In this document: one piece after another, positions 48,097 to 58,984 of the stretch
Position numbering within the stretch: the first letter of the stretch is position 1
Layout: every line of letters begins with the position of its first letter
Assembly (NCBI GenBank): GCA_963920525.1
Contig: OY986435.1
Coordinates: 103,460,615-103,524,614 of the forward strand
DNA: 64,000 nucleotides
Direction of reading: 5' to 3'
DNA from: Dichetophora obliterata
Lineage: Eukaryota > Arthropoda > Insecta > Diptera > Sciomyzidae
Notes under the pieces: generated by a model
Seen by the model: only the letters and a program-made list of their open reading frames with translations
Databases searched by the model: none
Told to the model about the DNA's origin: nothing
Position numbers and translations under genes: made by a program

Positions 48097-48410
48097 TGAT
48101 TCAAATATCTGTTAAATCAGTGGAACGTAAAACAGTGGGTTGGCCACAGCTGAATCACTCAAGACTACTGAAGAGGAAATGTAGCTATTTCCAAAACAGG
48201 CTGTCTAGTCTGCTGTGTGATTGACTGTATACAGAGTTGTTGTTATTGTTGTTGTTGTTGATTTCTTTCTTAAATTACTTGACCTAAAGCTCTAAATTAT
48301 AACCTTATCAAAAAACCACATTATATATATACATATGTGGATATAACAATTTAATAAACATAACAACTAAACAAAATTAAATAACTGTTAAGAATAATTA
48401 AATTAATTAA

Positions 48411-49019
48411 GGCAGTAGCCCAGTGCGAGGACCGAAATTTTAACTTTTTCCATAAATATTTTAAATAAGAAAAAAATGCGATCCATTTAAAATTTTAACA
48501 TGTTTTTATTGGTGTCTTAAAGTTTTTTTTTTATTTAATTGTACATTCATTTGTTTAAAATTATTAATATCAAAGTAGTCTTCTAAAAAAAAGTGAGTAA
48601 TTCTGGGTAAGCACCCAGCCTCACGTAGTCATCTGAAATACAAAATCCAGTATAATTTGTTAATATCGAAAATTTTTTATTTTCAAAAAAATTTACTTAT
48701 TATTAAAAAAAAGAATTGTTTTAAAGGTTCCGGACTTAGCTACATTCGTCTAAAATAACGTATAAAATTTTTAGCCAAATCGGTTGAATAATTTTTAGTA
48801 AGTGCTTATCCGCAATTTTGAAAACGTAGTTTCGAGAAAAACGTGTTTTAAGTTTTTACAGCACTTTCATACACACTACGGCGCGCTCTCTTGTTTTGGC
48901 TGTAACTTTAAAAATATTTAAAATTTCTGTCTGAAACTTTTAGAGTATATTATTAAGATATTTTAACTGCGAAAAATTTTAAAAAATTGTTTTTGAATCC
49001 GTCACACTGGACTAGTACC
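48411..49019. mobile_element. 609-bp piggyBac-like MITE at a TTAA site
   Basis: TTAA (48407-48410) precedes GGCAGTAGCCCAGTGCGA, and TTAA (49020-49023) follows the inverted counterpart GGTACTAGTCCAGTGTGA (read as complement). TTAA duplication is the hallmark of piggyBac elements. The termini are imperfect, and there is no coding content. Confidence 0.7.
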
Positions 49020-49112
49020 TTAAGTTAATTAGCTATTAAAAAGTCTTAAAATATTAAAACTTAATTATAAAGGAAGATAGATTGAAGAAGAAAACAAGAA
49101 AAGAGACAGAAT

Positions 49113-49985
49113 TTAAGGAGAAGAAAAGTGAGATATAATAGATTGCCTTAATTTTTCCGCCCGAGATATTTTTCTTACGCTACGTGGTAAAGCAATCCAT
49201 AGTCTTACGGCATTAATGAAGAAAAGATTGGAGGTTTTAAGGTAGCTATGCCTAGGAACTACAAGTACGTTACATCTTCTAGAAATAAAGATAATGTGAT
49301 GTTTTTTATGTAAAATTTTATGAAGGAAAATGCAGTTTCTAGTATTAAGATAGTCTATCAAGTTGTACCCAAGCATTGCATTTCTAAAAGTTGAGAAGCG
49401 GTCAAATTTTTTTTAAGCCAAATGCAAAACGTGTGGCGTAGTTATCCATTGATGAATGCTTCTTAAATCCTCTTTTAGTCTGCAGCAGAGGTTATCTAGA
49501 AGTTTAGTACTACTTGATAGATAGATTTGAATATTGTGTACGTAAGCATGTACAGAAAAATGTTTCCAAATGGCAAATACGTCATTTATAAAAATAGAGA
49601 ATAAGAGGGCCAAGAATTAAATCTTGTGGTACACCACTTAAAACAGATTTATGGTTAGAGAATGCAAGACGAACTTGAGTTCTTTGCAATCTATTTGACA
49701 AAGGTATTGGTGACTAATTTTGTCAAATGCTTTCGAAAAATCTTACAGAGTAATATCCGTAGGTCGTAAGTTATCCATAACTTTAACTACCGCAAAAGCA
49801 GATTGAAATGGAGACAGAAGTTTATTTTATTTTAGGAAATTATTGATTTGTTGGCTCATTTGTTTTTCGCAGACTTTAGATAGTGAAGCCAAAATGCTTC
49901 TTGGCCAAAAATTGTTAACCAAAGAAGGGTTAGACTTTTTAGCCACAGGTAAAACAATTGCAGGTTTCCAAATTGCAGGGAATGA
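49113..49985 (-). pseudogene. Decayed non-LTR retrotransposon reverse transcriptase
   Basis: Reading down the minus strand: PAIWKPAIVLPVAKKSNPSL and ILASLSKVCEK (49900), DFSKAFDKISH (49725), LFSIFINDVF then HAYVHNIQIYL (the YADD site is lost), and near the end RLWIALPRSVRKI (49170), the usual C-terminal block. Many stops and frameshifts are present. Jockey/CR1-type ancestry is likely. Confidence 0.7.
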
Positions 49986-50436
49986 AGAATATATAACATA
50001 AGGCAGTGATTAATAATACTGGTTTACAAATAACTAAAAGTTGTTTGTACAATGACTGCCACTATCCATTTCTAATGTAAAATCGATCGGTTATTCCGAA
50101 AATATAATTTTTTTCACTCCGTTTTTGAGATATTGCCCAATGTTTTTTTTTTACAAAAAAAAAACGAGTCAGTTCCATTTAATAGCATATATCTCCAGAA
50201 CCAACAACAACAATCAAACAAATAATATATCAATTCAAGCTAATAAAATTCCTTACAAACAATGCCTACATCAATTTTTAATTCAACTGTTAGTTTTGGC
50301 CAAATAAATTAAATTCTTTGCGTTTTTTAAATAAAATTTACAAAAAAATAAAACTAATTGTAAATTTTGTTAAGAAATCAAAATATTTCGTTATTATTTT
50401 TTGCTATAAAGCCTGCATTTTCCGAAAAAATAAGAT

Positions 50437-53400
50437 CAAAGAGAATAAATTATATCAAGAGGAGCAGAAACTCAATGTTCGCTCTTGAGAATTATTTCAA
50501 GACTACAAAGATTGGGTTCTGCCGTCGCGCTGCTAATGTTGTTCTGCCGACGTTCTTGCTGACTGTTTCGGGCAGAGATATTTTTAAAATTATGTGTGCA
50601 CAAGCGAGCTGGGAATACGTTTGTTCTTTTTAGATTGCTTTGGCCTTTTTCTTCCTATTAGAATTGCGATCGTTTTGAATATTTTATTGAAATTAGGAAA
50701 TTGCAAAAAATTGTCAGCTTTGTTTTGGCTGAGCTTTGTTTACATTTTTTTGTCCTATATTTTTAAAGGAAAGATTTCTGTGCAAAAGCAAGCGGCAACA
50801 AGTTTTGTTCTTTTTACCTTTTTCTTCTTACTAGAATTGCGATCATTTGGTACATTTAAGGAATTATGAATGAAATGAAGCAGAACAAGATTTCCTTGAA
50901 TTTACCAATTTGTCGATATTCTAATGTTTTGATTCTAAACTTTTTTTGGCTGAGTTGTATTTACATTTTTTTGCTACATTTATAGCAAGGAAGTTTTTCA
51001 TGCAATTGCAAATATTTTATATGAATATATTTTAATTTTATTTTATTACAGAATTTTAGCTTTCTATATCGATCATTTGGTACATTGAAAGAAATATTGG
51101 TGAAATAAACTAAAATGCCTTTCTTTCAATTTACCAATATCGAACATATTATTGTATTTTTTATTTATATTTATTTATCAAATACTACTTAACTATAACA
51201 TTTAAATTACAATTTCAGAAAATATTAAATTGCAATTCCAAGGTACTTTAATTCAAATTCATTTATTTATTATTTCATTTTTTATTTTTAAAAAAGTTCA
51301 AAGTTGCCAATAAAATTGGACACTTTTTGTACCTGTACTTCAAGAAATAGTTGAAGAAAATATTTCCACAACATTTCATAGAAATTTGATACAATTGGGA
51401 TTTTTGCGATTTTGTTTTTTAATCTGATAAAACATGCGATATTTCAAATTATCGGACAATTATTAATAAATTATGCTTAAATAATTGCAATTTTCTTAAA
51501 AAATATTCTGAAATAGATTTGAACAATGCAGAAAAGTAAGATTTGAGCAACACAGTAGAGTAACAATTTAGTTGAAGTGTTTGCAGGAATGTATTATAAA
51601 TAAATTTATTTATTTTAATTTGATGTGTCGCTTGTTTTATCAGATTATATAAAACTATTTTAAAATAATTAATGCAATAAAACAAAATATTTTGAGTAAT
51701 TGAATTAAAATACTGGGAGGTAAATACTTACTAATTCTATTTGCACTGAAAACCTTATCTTTCCACTACTAAAATTAAAACTTCCAAACAAATTAGTATT
51801 TAGCTTATTATTTAATATAATACTTACGAACTACATGACTTATTATATAATATAAGAACTTACAAACTAAAATGTACTCTTAACTGAGATCTTATTACAT
51901 AATGTACTCTTATTATATAATATAATAATATACAAAATAACTACTGACTAACTTAAAAACTAAGGAGCGGCAAACATTTCCAAGTAATTTTATTCTTAAC
52001 TAATCCTAACTAATCCTAATTCTTAACCTATCCTTATACAGTGAAAGCTCCCATAAGCGGACACCGATGGTTACCTACTTTTTGTCCGCATATGAGAGAT
52101 GTCCGCTTATGAGAATAACGTAAAAAATAATATTAAAATTCAAATTAAGAAATGAGCATTGCGATATTGTAATTTAAAATAATTTTAATTCTTCAATAGA
52201 CAAAAACAACACTAGTACAAAATAAATTAAAATTTAAATATGTACATTAGAGTGGTCCTTTTCTTTATAAAGTAACGAATTAATTACAGGGGATTTGTTC
52301 CTTAACAAAACAGAAGTAAACTGCAAAATTTTTTAAAAAAACCTGACATTTAAACGTGCCGCTTACAGGTCTTAAGTCTTTGTTCTTAAGTTCTTAGTTC
52401 TTAGTTCTTTAAGAAAAAAGGTATTTAGTTGAAAATCAAATTTATATGGGGAAAAAGTGCTTTTTCAAAAAAATCCCATTAAGAGTTTTTTAAGTGAAAA
52501 TTTAAAAAAAACCGGTACGCGACCAATTTTTTATTGAATTTTTCTTATAAATGAGAAATGCTGTTGTGATTTTTTACTTTTCGAAAAAAATCTAAATTTT
52601 TTCCTTGTTGTACTAAAAAAAAATCGCAAAACTGCAAATTTGCAAAAAAAAAATTATTGAAATGTTATAGAAATATTTTATTAAACTATGTTTAAAACAT
52701 ATACAAAAAAACTAAGAACTTAAGAACAAAGACTTAAGACCTGTAAGCGGCACGTTTAAATGTCAGGTTTTTTTAAAAAATTTTGCAGTTTACTTCTGTT
52801 TTGTTAAGGAACAAATCCCCTGTAATTAATTCGTTACTTTATAAAGAAAAGGACCACTCTAATGTACATATTTAAATTTTAATTTATTTTGTACTAGTGT
52901 TGTTTTTGTCTATTGAAGAATTAAAATTATTTTAAATTACAATATCGCAATGCTCATTTTTTAATTTGAATTTTAATATTATTTTTTACGTTATTCTCAT
53001 AAGCGGACATCTCTCATATGCGGACAAAAAGTAGGTAACCATCGGTGTCCGCTTATGGGAGCTTTCACTGTATAAGGATAGGTTAAGAATTAGGATTAGT
53101 TAGGATTAGTTAAGAATAAAATTACTTGGAAATGTTTGCCGCTCCTTAGTTTTTAAGTTAGTCAGTAGTTATTTTGTATATTATTATATTATATAATAAG
53201 AGTACATTATGTAATAAGATCTCAGTTAAGAGTACATTTTAGTTTGTAAGTTCTTATATTATATAATAAGTCATGTAGTTCGTAAGTATTATATTAAATA
53301 ATAAGCTAAATACTAATTTGTTTGGAAGTTTTAATTTTAGTAGTGGAAAGATAAGGTTTTCAGTGCAAATAGAATTAGTAAGTATTTACCTCTTAGTATT

Positions 53401-54664
53401 TTAATTCAATTACTCAAAATATTTTGTTTTATTGCATTAATTATTTTAAAATAGTTTTATATAATCTGATAAAACAAGCGACACATCAAATTAAAATAAA
53501 TAAATTTATTTATAATACATTCCTGCAAACACTTCAACTAAATTGTTACTCTACTGTGTTGCTCAAATCTTACTTTTCTGCATTGTTCAAATCTATTTCA
53601 GAATATTTTTTAAGAAAATTGCAATTATTTAACCATAATTTATTAATAATTGTCCGATAATTTGAAATATCGCATGTTTTATCAGATTAAAAAACATAAT
53701 CGCAAAAATCCCAATTGTATCAAATTTCTATGAAATGTTGTGGAAATATTTTCTTCAACTATTTCTTGAAGTACAGGTACAAAAAGTGTCCAATTATATT
53801 GGCAACTTTGAACTTTTTTAAAAATAAAAAATGAAATAATAATAAATAAATGAATTTGAATTAAAGTACCTTGGAATTGCAATTTAATATTTTCTGAAAT
53901 TGTAATTTAAATGTTATAGTTGAGTAGTATTTTATAAATAAATATAAATAAAAAATACAATAATATGTTCGATATTGGTAAATTGAAAGAAAGGCATTTT
54001 AGTTTATTTCACCAATATTTCTTTCAATGTACCAAATGATCGATATAGAAAGCTAAAATTCTGTAATAAAATATAATTAAAATATATTCATATAAAATAT
54101 TTGCAATTGCATGAAAAACTTCCTTGCTATAAATGTAGCAAAAAAATGTAAATACAACTCAGCCAAAAAAAGTTTAGAATCAAAACATTAGAATATCGAC
54201 AAATTGGTAAATTCAAGGAAATCTTGTTCTGCTTCATTTCATTCATAATTCCTTAAATGTACCAAATGATCGCAATTCTAGTAAGAAGAAAAAGGTAAAA
54301 AGAACAAAACTTGTTGCCGCTTGCTTTTGCACAGAAATCTTTCCTTTAAAAATATAGGACAAAAAAATGTAAACAAAGCTCAGCCAAAACAAAGCTGACA
54401 ATTTTTTGCAATTTCCTAATTTCAATAAAATATTCAAAACGATCGCAATTCTAATAGGAAGAAAAAGGCCAAAGCAATCTAAAAAGAACAAACGTATTCC
54501 CAGCTCGCTTGTGCACACATAATTTTAAAAATATCTCTGCCCGAAACAGTCAGCAAGAACGTCGGCAGAACAACATTTGTACACAACAATCTTTGTAGTC
54601 TTGAAATAATTCTCAAGAGCGAACATTGAGTTTCTGCTCCTCTTGATATAATTTATTCTCTTTG
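50437..54664. repeat. 4.2-kb near-perfect palindrome
   Basis: The left half 50437-52397 is repeated in inverted orientation at 52711-54664. Paired positions add to 105101-105112 along the whole length, so few indels exist. Identical translated stretches appear on opposite strands (50594-50869 with 54243-54518; 51449-51685 with 53424-53660, one residue different). The only larger mismatch seen is an ~11-bp replacement near 50520/54580. The middle 313 bp (52398-52710) is unpaired. The central part (52039-53070) is a transposon. The outer arms contain three diverged ~220-bp modules (TTTTGGCTGAG...TTGGTACATT) and no readable protein. Confidence 0.93.
52039..53070. mobile_element. Pogo/Tigger-like element with ~360-bp TIRs at the palindrome centre
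   Basis: CAGTGAAAGCTCCCATAAGC at 52039 and its inverted copy ending at 53070 are flanked by TA (52037-52038, 53071-53072). CAGTG-starting ends with an A+T target suit the pogo group. The arms run to 52397 and from 52711, leaving a 313-bp unique A+T-rich core with no coding frame. Confidence 0.85.
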
Positions 54665-55242
54665 TATATTAATAAATAGCAAATGAAGGTTGTTGTAATA
54701 TAATGTTTTCTATTTTTAATTTTTCTTTTTCTTTTCATCATTTACATTGTTTTTTTTACATTATTTACAATGTATATTTTTTCATTGTTCATTTAATGAT
54801 TTACATTGTTTTTTACAGAGGCTACAGGATATGGAACATCATCAGAATGAGGAACTGGCAATGACACGCTCTTGACAGTGGCATTATCACTCGTTTGTGT
54901 CTTTCAACGCCAGTCACTTTGGCCAGACAAAACTAGCAATCGCTTAGGTGACAAAACGGTCGTCTCCATATCGTCGGAATATCAAATTTCATGTATCGTT
55001 TTTTTCCCTAGCTCCATTCAGATAATAATATTATTTATTTATTTATTTATTTATTCAGTCTACTGATGTTTAAATCTTACAGACTATACAATTCATCATA
55101 GTTATTACATCATAATACATCAATACTAGGGAGTCCAATCCCGGACGCTTTTCTCGATCCCGGGATTATCGGGATTGAAAGTCTCAATCTCGGGATTAGT
55201 TCGAGATTGAAAATTTAAAAAACAAAACAAATCATATTTAGA
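54665..55242. other. Spacer with possible hAT-type terminus
   Basis: ATTTATTT repeats lie at 55030. GGGAGTCCAATCCCGG (55130) with nearby ATCCCGGGATTATCGGGATT resembles a transposon end but has no partner in view. Confidence 0.35.
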
Positions 55243-55648
55243 ATATTCACAATTGCGTGGTTTTCAGTGTTGTTAAAAAACCCCGTGGTGTTGTACCGAG
55301 CGGTTTTTATATTTTTTCTTGTTTTACATGAAATCTCTAAAAACCAAAAGTGTGGTAATTTTCAGTAGCCCAATGATATGTTTAACGAACATGGTTTTTA
55401 AAGTTCCATAAACAACTGATCGGTTGCTAGTTTTCTAATTGCAAAAATTAAAGAAGTTCAAAATGCAAGTTAAACTTTTTATGCCATATATTAATAAAAT
55501 ATATCAAATTGGATAGTTAATTTATTTGCATAGTAACGAAAAGCTATAGTGGGAGGTTCGCAACCACAAATTCTATTTTAAAGGGTGCTCATAATTGTGG
55601 TTTTCAACTATGGCGAGAAAACCACAATACCTCAAAATTGTGAATACC
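55243..55648. mobile_element. ~406-bp MITE-like element with TATTCACAATT ends
   Basis: TATTCACAATTGCGTGGTTT (55244) has an imperfect inverted partner ending at about 55648, and GTGGTTTTC follows inside both ends. The ends are poorly defined. Confidence 0.5.
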
Positions 55649-56300
55649 CGCATTGTTAAATACAAAAATAATTAAATAATACTAATGGCTTGCAAATAGT
55701 ATTAATTTAAAGAACAATAAATATAAAAAAACAGTTTAAGGTATTATTATACTAATGTTAAACATTTTTTTTACACCGTCTTCATGTTTTTTTTTTTGCG
55801 TTTAAGGCAAATAAAGGTTGGAAAAGACTTTTCAAATTAAATTTTTTGTTTTAATTATTTTTAAAGTAATACATTACCCCAGACAAAATTTTTGGCCGGA
55901 AAATGAACTTAAAACGGCAGACAGGTAGTCTGTTTATTGGAATATAAATGAAATTATTTTGACCCAATTTTGGCAGGGCAGGGCGGGAATTGTACCAAAA
56001 CCAGTCAGTTGACTGCCACTGTACAGAACAGCAGACTGACTAACAGAGGCTCAAAAATGTATAAGAGAGCATGCAAGTGGCGTTCAGTGGAAGCAACTTG
56101 GCAGGGAATGTACAGAGCAGAATACAAGCAGGTAGTGGCAGGCAATTGGATGGGGCATTGAATGCAAAATATTGGTTTCTTTTATATATTTTAGGTTATT
56201 TTATGTATTTGAACTTTTTTGTTCAACTAACAGTTTTTGGTCCTTGGGTTTGTCGATTTTTTTTCGATTCACTTAAATTTTGAACGGCTTTGATGTTGTG
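55649..56300. other. Spacer downstream of Hsp27, nothing recognised
   Basis: Short frames at 55970-56280 show no domain or codon bias, and I do not call them. Confidence 0.4.
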
Positions 56301-56488
56301 ACATACAATTTTGAGTGAGATTGGTACAAAATAAATTGGTACAAAAATTTTATTCAAACGTTTAGGAAATGCAAGTCTTAAGTGATACAAATACAATTCA
56401 ATGAATTAACGATTAAATCACAATACAATTCACAAAAATAAATTAAATATGTGACGAGATTTATTTAAATGCTGTAGTCTTAGTAAAA

Positions 56489-57175
56489 TTATTTGCCAGT
56501 TTCCATCTTATTCTGTTCACCAGCGCCATTATGAGCCTGATCAACAGACTTGCCGCCATCCTGTTGTTGTGACTGCTCAGGTGCTTTAACGCTCAGATGA
56601 GCCGGACCAGTCTGTTGAATCTGAACGATGCGCTCATTTTGTTTGATTGCTTTGCTTGGTGGCGGTGGTGCCTTTACAGTGAGTATTCCATCTGATGAAA
56701 TTGTGGAGATTACATGCTGGGGATCATAATCCTTTGGCAGCGTATACTTGCGCACAAAGTGACGCTGAATCAAACCATTGTCGTCTTCGCGTTCCTCGTG
56801 CTTACCTTCAACTACAATTGTTTTGTCCAAGGTCTTTACGGTCAATTCATTCGGCTTGAATTTGGAAACATCCATGTACACTTGAAAACCTTCATTGCCA
56901 ACAGTGGGCAACAGCTGCATAAAAGAGGCTTCGTCTTTGCCTCCACCATGACGAATGGCAGCACGACGAGCCAAAGCATGATGGTGGCGGTCATACGGCA
57001 AATGGCGACGACGTGGATGCAGTAGCATGGATGGTCGCGATGAACGGAAAATCCCCATAGGATGGATGCCAAAGCCGAAGTCATCGTCCAAAAGATGATC
57101 CAAATCGCCTGATAGTGGGCTGTACTCGGATTCGAGTTCACGTGCCAAATTAACCAAAAGTGGAACAATAGCCAT
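56489..57175 (-). CDS. Hsp27: Small heat-shock protein, Hsp27 orthologue
   Basis: This is an intact 228-residue intronless gene for an ATP-independent chaperone of the alpha-crystallin family; fly Hsp27 acts in nucleus and cytosol as oligomers that hold unfolding proteins. The N-terminus MAIVPLLVNLARELESEY and DDFGFGIHP (31-39) match Drosophila Hsp27 closely. The alpha-crystallin domain covers about residues 93-172: GFQVYMDVSKFKPNELTVK, VVEGKHEERED, IQRHFVRKYTLP (with conserved Arg138 and Arg142) and SDGILTVKAPPPP. ERIVQIQQTGPAHLSVKAP follows, with a C-terminal IVQI motif (183-186) that can dock on the domain. The tail is Gln/Gly-rich and ends KMETGK. The ATG at 57175 is in a good context (GACAAAATGGC). 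The other fly small Hsp genes are not in view. A polyadenylation signal AATAAA is visible on the minus strand near 56350. Confidence 0.96.
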   Translation of the reverse strand: MAIVPLLVNLARELESEYSPLSGDLDHLLDDDFGFGIHPMGIFRSSRPSMLLHPRRRHLPYDRHHHALARRAAIRHGGGKDEASFMQLLPTVGNEGFQVYMDVSKFKPNELTVKTLDKTIVVEGKHEEREDDNGLIQRHFVRKYTLPKDYDPQHVISTISSDGILTVKAPPPPSKAIKQNERIVQIQQTGPAHLSVKAPEQSQQQDGGKSVDQAHNGAGEQNKMETGK

Positions 57176-57301
57176 TTTGTCACAACTGTTTCTTTACACG
57201 CTTTGCTTGAAGGAGATATAATGGCTTTTTTGTTGAAGTTCTTTTAAACTTTTTTTTCAGATTTTTCAAACGTAAATTTCGACTTTTTTTTAAAGTTTAT
57301 C

Positions 57302-57322
57302 TTAAGTATATCAGGTATAAAC
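57302..57322 (-). promoter_or_regulatory. Candidate TATA region of Hsp27
   Basis: On the minus strand GTTTATACCTGATATACTTA lies about 130-145 bp upstream of the Hsp27 ATG, which would leave a leader of ~100-115 nt. No perfect GAAnnTTC heat-shock element was seen in the ~550 bp upstream; partial matches (GAAATTT) exist. Fly Hsp27 elements are often further upstream. Confidence 0.3.
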
Positions 57323-57572
57323 AAACCCAAACAAAGAAGGAAATCCACTCCTGTGGGTATAATAGCAATGCCACTAACAATACCAGAGACTACGTGTGCG
57401 AACAGTTTTATTGAAACGAATGGTGAGTTTTAAAATTATTGCACTATAAAAACATAGTCCAACACGCAAAAAATAAGCAGATTTCCTTAACGAAATTTGA
57501 CAGAGAAATGTTTGTACCATATAATCAGTTAAAGTTTTTAATTGAGATGATGAATTCCCTGGTCACTCATCC

Positions 57573-57630
57573 TTCCCAGAATCAAAAAATTGTGCATCAG
57601 ACGAGTATAGTGAAGATCCGATTCCTGGAA
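57573..57630 (-). promoter_or_regulatory. Two TTCNNNGAA sites upstream of Hsp27
   Basis: TTCCCAGAA (57573-57581) and TTCCTGGAA (57622-57630) match the palindromic consensus known for STAT92E-type factors and are 49 bp apart. Their spacing (three bases between half sites) is wrong for heat-shock factor. Function is inferred only. Confidence 0.25.
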
Positions 57631-57939
57631 AAGATAGATTTGTTCTAGGATCTCCGTTATCAACATCTGAAGTCTTCACCTCAATTCTAGCATACGTTTT
57701 ACGACACAAACTAAGCAGTTTGCATTAAGCAGTTTGTTGGAATTGATTGATTCCATCCATATGCCCTGAAACGCCCATCTCCCCTTATGTCTTTAAAAAA
57801 TATTTCATAAAAATAAATTCCGCTATGAAGTGTACGGCGCATTGCAACAACTGTTACAGACCTGCAAAAAAAAACTGTCAAGTTCACAAGTTACATGTGA
57901 AAAGGTTTTCAAAATTTCAAGTTAAAGCCAGTAAAAAGT

Positions 57940-58375
57940 TAGAGCTCAGAAGAGTTAGACAGAATAAAAGCGTCTTCCAGTATAAGACGAGATGATTCTG
58001 TTGTCTAGAAAGCAAAACATTTTTAAGCTGCTATACCATTTCAATTGGATGCCAATACAATGCTTATTTTTAACAGAGTTCATGTGCCTGCCAGTGTAGG
58101 GCGAAAGCATTCTGTTCTGTAGAAAACAAAACTTTTAAGCCTGCCTAAATATTTCAGTTCAATGCCAAAATAATGATTTTATTCAACAGAGTTCATATGC
58201 CTGCCGTTATAGTGCGTAGGAAGGCTGCTGCTGAAAAAACAAAAATGGCTGAACTGCTTGAACATTTCAGTTGCCGTCCAATACAATGCCGAATTTCGAC
58301 ACACTGCCTTCTACTGACTTTTCCATGCCTTCATGCTGCTACTTTCTGGCAGCCTTTTTTGATAAAAAGTAAAAT
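57940..58375. repeat. ~115-bp tandem repeat, about three units
   Basis: ACAGAGTTCATGTGCCTGCC (58073) and ACAGAGTTCATATGCCTGCC (58187) head units. Each continues with GTAGAAAACAAAAC-like and TATTTCAGTTCAATGCCAA-like blocks. A more diverged unit starts near 57950. Confidence 0.7.
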
Positions 58376-58900
58376 TTAATTTCATTCAGTTCAAGTTGAA
58401 ATTTTATATATTGAAGATAAGTTAAGTTATAAATACTCAAGTTATAAAACATCCCAGGGAATTTTTTGATATTTGATGGGAAATGAGAAAAAAAGACTTT
58501 TTTAACTTATGAAATGAAAATTTGTTGATGTTGACGGCAACGCAATGTCAAAAAAGTATTTTGTTATTAAAATATATGTGTGCAGAATAAAAACAAAGTG
58601 ATTTCCAAAAAATGGGGGTTTTTAGTAGACGGTGTTTCGAATTAAGATATGTTTAAATTCACTCTGTTAAATAACGACGCATGCTTTATATGTAGTCTAA
58701 TAAAAATATTTCTAAAAGACATGCGCTTTCATGAACATTTTAAATTAGCTTGTGTTACTATGTCGTGTTTGATTTTTTTAGTTCTTATTTAAAATAGTAC
58801 TTTGACAATCGAAAAAATGGTGTTTATAATTTTGTCTTCGTGTTTTGATAACAGAGGAGGATAAATTCGAGTCCTTCAAAATATGGTCGACGGTTAATCT
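58376..58900. other. Spacer, nothing recognised
   Basis: The sequence is A+T-rich with no readable feature. Confidence 0.35.
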
Positions 58901-58963
58901 ATGAGTTAATGAGCTAATGAGTTAATGAGCTAATGAGCTAATGAGCTAATGAGTTAATGAGCT
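58901..58963. repeat. Short-period minisatellite TAATGAGC/TAATGAGT
   Basis: About eight 8-bp steps of the form TAATGAGC or TAATGAGT run without interruption. Confidence 0.85.
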
Positions 58964-58984
58964 GGACGAATTTTGAATTAGTTT

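Noticed and set aside
50594..50869. 91-codon frame with hydrophobic stretches (and its copy at 54243-54518)
   Set aside because: Its identity between arms is explained by the palindrome; composition is T-rich low complexity and no domain is recognised.
55970..56283. Two overlapping small frames
   Set aside because: No motif, no codon bias seen, and position in the spacer beyond the Hsp27 3' end; more likely chance frames in a locally G-richer stretch.
56714..57025. Plus-strand frame over Hsp27
   Set aside because: It is antisense to the well-supported Hsp27 reading frame.
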